Source: Asaia bogorensis (GTDB lineage Bacteria; Pseudomonadota; Alphaproteobacteria; Acetobacterales; Acetobacteraceae). Taken from it: a stretch of 64,000 nucleotides of DNA. The stretch covers positions 26,128 through 90,127 of the forward strand of contig CAMDGX010000004.1 in NCBI GenBank assembly GCA_945897825.1. Reading direction: 5' to 3'. The notes beneath the pieces are model-generated. The model was not told the DNA's origin. It saw only the letters and a list, made by a program, of their open reading frames with translations, and searched no databases. Below are positions 62,554 through 64,000 of this stretch, piece after piece (positions within the stretch are counted from its first letter, which is position 1; every line of letters begins with the position of its first letter). Made by a program: the position numbers and the translations under genes.

Positions 62554-63135
62554 GTGGCCTTGCATCGTCGCAGACGCATATTCAATGGCGGATTGTCCGC
62601 CCGGTCGGGCGGTGGCGAAATGCGGCGCGGCCTGATGGCGGGGCTGCTTGGCGTGGCCGTGCTCGGCTCATTGCTCATGCTGGTGCTGCCGGCGGAGCTG
62701 TTTGGACGCGCCCCGGCGATGACCGGCACCGTCGCCGTGCCGGCGGGCCAGGTGGCGGTGGTCGATGGCCAGACCCTTCGCCTCGGCGATGCGGTCGTGC
62801 GGCTGCAGGGCGTGTCGGCGCCACCGCGCGGCACAACCTGCCTGCGCCCGGACAACAGCCGCTTCGACTGCGGCGCGAGTGCCAGCGAGGCGCTTGCCCG
62901 GCTGCTGCGCGGCTTCGCGGTGTCCTGCCGGCTGTATGGGCGCGACGGCGCGGGCTTCCTCCAGGGGCTGTGCGAGGCCGAGGGGCGGGACGTCAACCGC
63001 GGCATCGTCGCCACCGGATGGGCACGGGCGCGCAGCGACAGCCCGGGTTTCGCCGCTGCGAGCTTCTCCGAGGAAGAGAGTGCTGCGCGCGCCGCCCATC
63101 GCGGCCTCTGGCAAGGTGGCGAGGCCTCGTTCTGA
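62554..63135 (+). CDS. Membrane-anchored SNase (thermonuclease)-like protein
   Basis: 193 residues from GTG (GAGGGA upstream), or 171 from ATG 62620. A hydrophobic segment at about 29-47 would anchor it facing the periplasm. The rest resembles the nuclease OB fold: V-V-D-G-Q-T-L-R near 69-76, V-R-L-Q-G-V-S-A-P-P near 82-91 and a late A-R-A-A-H-R-G-L-W-Q-G near 178-188. The catalytic Arg/Glu set of staphylococcal nuclease is not evident, so enzymatic activity is uncertain. Confidence 0.7.
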   Translation: MALHRRRRIFNGGLSARSGGGEMRRGLMAGLLGVAVLGSLLMLVLPAELFGRAPAMTGTVAVPAGQVAVVDGQTLRLGDAVVRLQGVSAPPRGTTCLRPDNSRFDCGASASEALARLLRGFAVSCRLYGRDGAGFLQGLCEAEGRDVNRGIVATGWARARSDSPGFAAASFSEEESAARAAHRGLWQGGEASF

Positions 63136-63332
63136 ACGGCAGCCCCCGTTGCGCTGCCGCGGCCGGGGACGTAGGTTTCAAGCCTTCTGCAAGGAGGTGG
63201 CGGTAACGTCCAGCTGGCAGGCAAGCGGGCCGGCAGGCAGGCGCGCCGCAGGCCGGGCGCCGCCGAACCGCCTTGCGGCACGGAAGCGAATGAATCGGCG
63301 GCGCACGGCGTCGCCAAGCCAGGGGATCAGGC

Positions 63333-64000
63333 ATGAGTGCGACGGCAACCACGGGCGACGGATCGATCACGATCTCGCTCGACGGCACCAACAAGTCCAG
63401 CAAGATGAAGCTCATGCAGGCCACCGTGGGGCCGGCGGTGTTCGACATCCGCAAGCTTTACGACCAGCTCGGCGTGTTCACCTATGACCCGGGCTTCGGC
63501 AGCACCGCCTCGTGCGAGAGCAAGATCACCTACATCGACGGCGACAAGGGCGAGCTGCTCTATCGCGGCTATCCGATCGAACAGCTGGCCGAGGATTCGA
63601 ACTTCCTCGAGGTGGCTCACCTGCTGCTGAACGGCGAGCTGGCCTCGGGCGAGAAGCAGAAGGAGTTCGATCTCGGCGTGATGCGGCACACCATGCTGCA
63701 CGAGCAGATCCGCCGCTTCTTCGACGGCTTCCGCCGCGATGCGCACCCGATGGCGGTGATGTGCGGCGTCGTCGGCGCGCTGTCGGCCTTCTACCACGAC
63801 AGCCTGGACATCAACGACCCCAACCACCGCCGCATCTCGGCCTTCCGCCTGATCGCCAAGGTGCCGACCATCGCGGCCTGGGCCTACAAGTACTCGATCG
63901 GCCAGCCCTTCATCTACCCGCGCAACGACCTCGGGTATGTCGACAACTTCCTCTACATGATGAACGCGGTGCCGGCCGAGGAGTACAAGGTCAACCCGGT
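63333..64000 (+). CDS. gltA: Citrate synthase, N-terminal part
   Basis: The gene runs off the right edge; 222 full codons are visible. Type II citrate synthase (hexameric gram-negative form) with the N-terminal T-Y-D-P-G-F near 50, [11 protein letters not shown] near 60 and L-L-Y-R-G-Y-P-I near 75 segments. It joins acetyl-CoA and oxaloacetate in the TCA cycle. Start ATG at 63333; AGGGGA lies seven bases before. The 197-bp gap upstream shows no clear promoter boxes. Confidence 0.95.
   Translation, partial: MSATATTGDGSITISLDGTNKSSKMKLMQATVGPAVFDIRKLYDQLGVFTYDPGFGSTASCESKITYIDGDKGELLYRGYPIEQLAEDSNFLEVAHLLLNGELASGEKQKEFDLGVMRHTMLHEQIRRFFDGFRRDAHPMAVMCGVVGALSAFYHDSLDINDPNHRRISAFRLIAKVPTIAAWAYKYSIGQPFIYPRNDLGYVDNFLYMMNAVPAEEYKVNP

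Overview
The window is a GC-rich stretch (roughly two thirds G+C or more, judged by eye) of an alphaproteobacterial chromosome. The gene families, the ligase-associated repair set, the DUF35/thiolase pair and the abundance of amidohydrolases suggest the Acetobacteraceae/Rhodospirillales. That placement is an inference; there is no rRNA or other phylogenetic marker here except the start of a citrate synthase at the right edge. I find no tRNA, rRNA, insertion sequence, phage gene or CRISPR array.

Layout. 1-20 kb: an acid-sugar dehydratase fragment, a flavin monooxygenase and peptidase T; a thiolase/DUF35 pair; a NodB-type deacetylase; a gamma-glutamyltransferase; an M20 carbamoylase; an amidase; a class III aminotransferase; a dihydroorotase-like hydrolase; and a DapA-like aldolase. 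16-24 kb: a minus-strand series with a twin CDGSH protein, a fused double GNAT, two tandem aminotransferases, two ABC permeases and a two-gene D-glutamate cyclase-like unit. 24-42 kb: a ketopantoate-reductase-like gene, a GFA protein, a probable selenocysteine-containing thioredoxin-like protein, a LysE exporter, DedA, an HpcH aldolase, a tandem MFS pair, a hydroxyacid dehydrogenase, a second M20 carbamoylase, an M81 peptidase and a chemoreceptor. 42-47 kb: hyuA-hyuB-D-aminoacylase operon. 47-60 kb: a DNA-repair island (ATP ligase, MBL exonuclease, Lhr-core helicase, PdeM phosphoesterase, photolyase). 60-64 kb: SixA phosphatase, CHAD protein, nuclease-like protein, gltA start.

Common threads. 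Many enzymes open amide, imide, hydantoin, carbamoyl or peptide bonds or handle D-amino acids, and are accompanied by aminotransferases and transporters. This looks like scavenging of nitrogen compounds. The repair genes form a second functional block.

Most notable non-standard features: an in-frame UGA inside a W-A-S-W-UGA-G-C motif followed by a well-formed bacterial-SECIS-like hairpin (26.67 kb); eight copies of an AT-rich twin-hairpin element placed at gene 3' ends between 7 and 38 kb; two paralogous small proteins with the same leaderless promoter geometry; a leaderless 24-codon ORF plus terminator with attenuator architecture before a methyltransferase; and a 13-bp hairpin that encloses the start codon of the DNA ligase.
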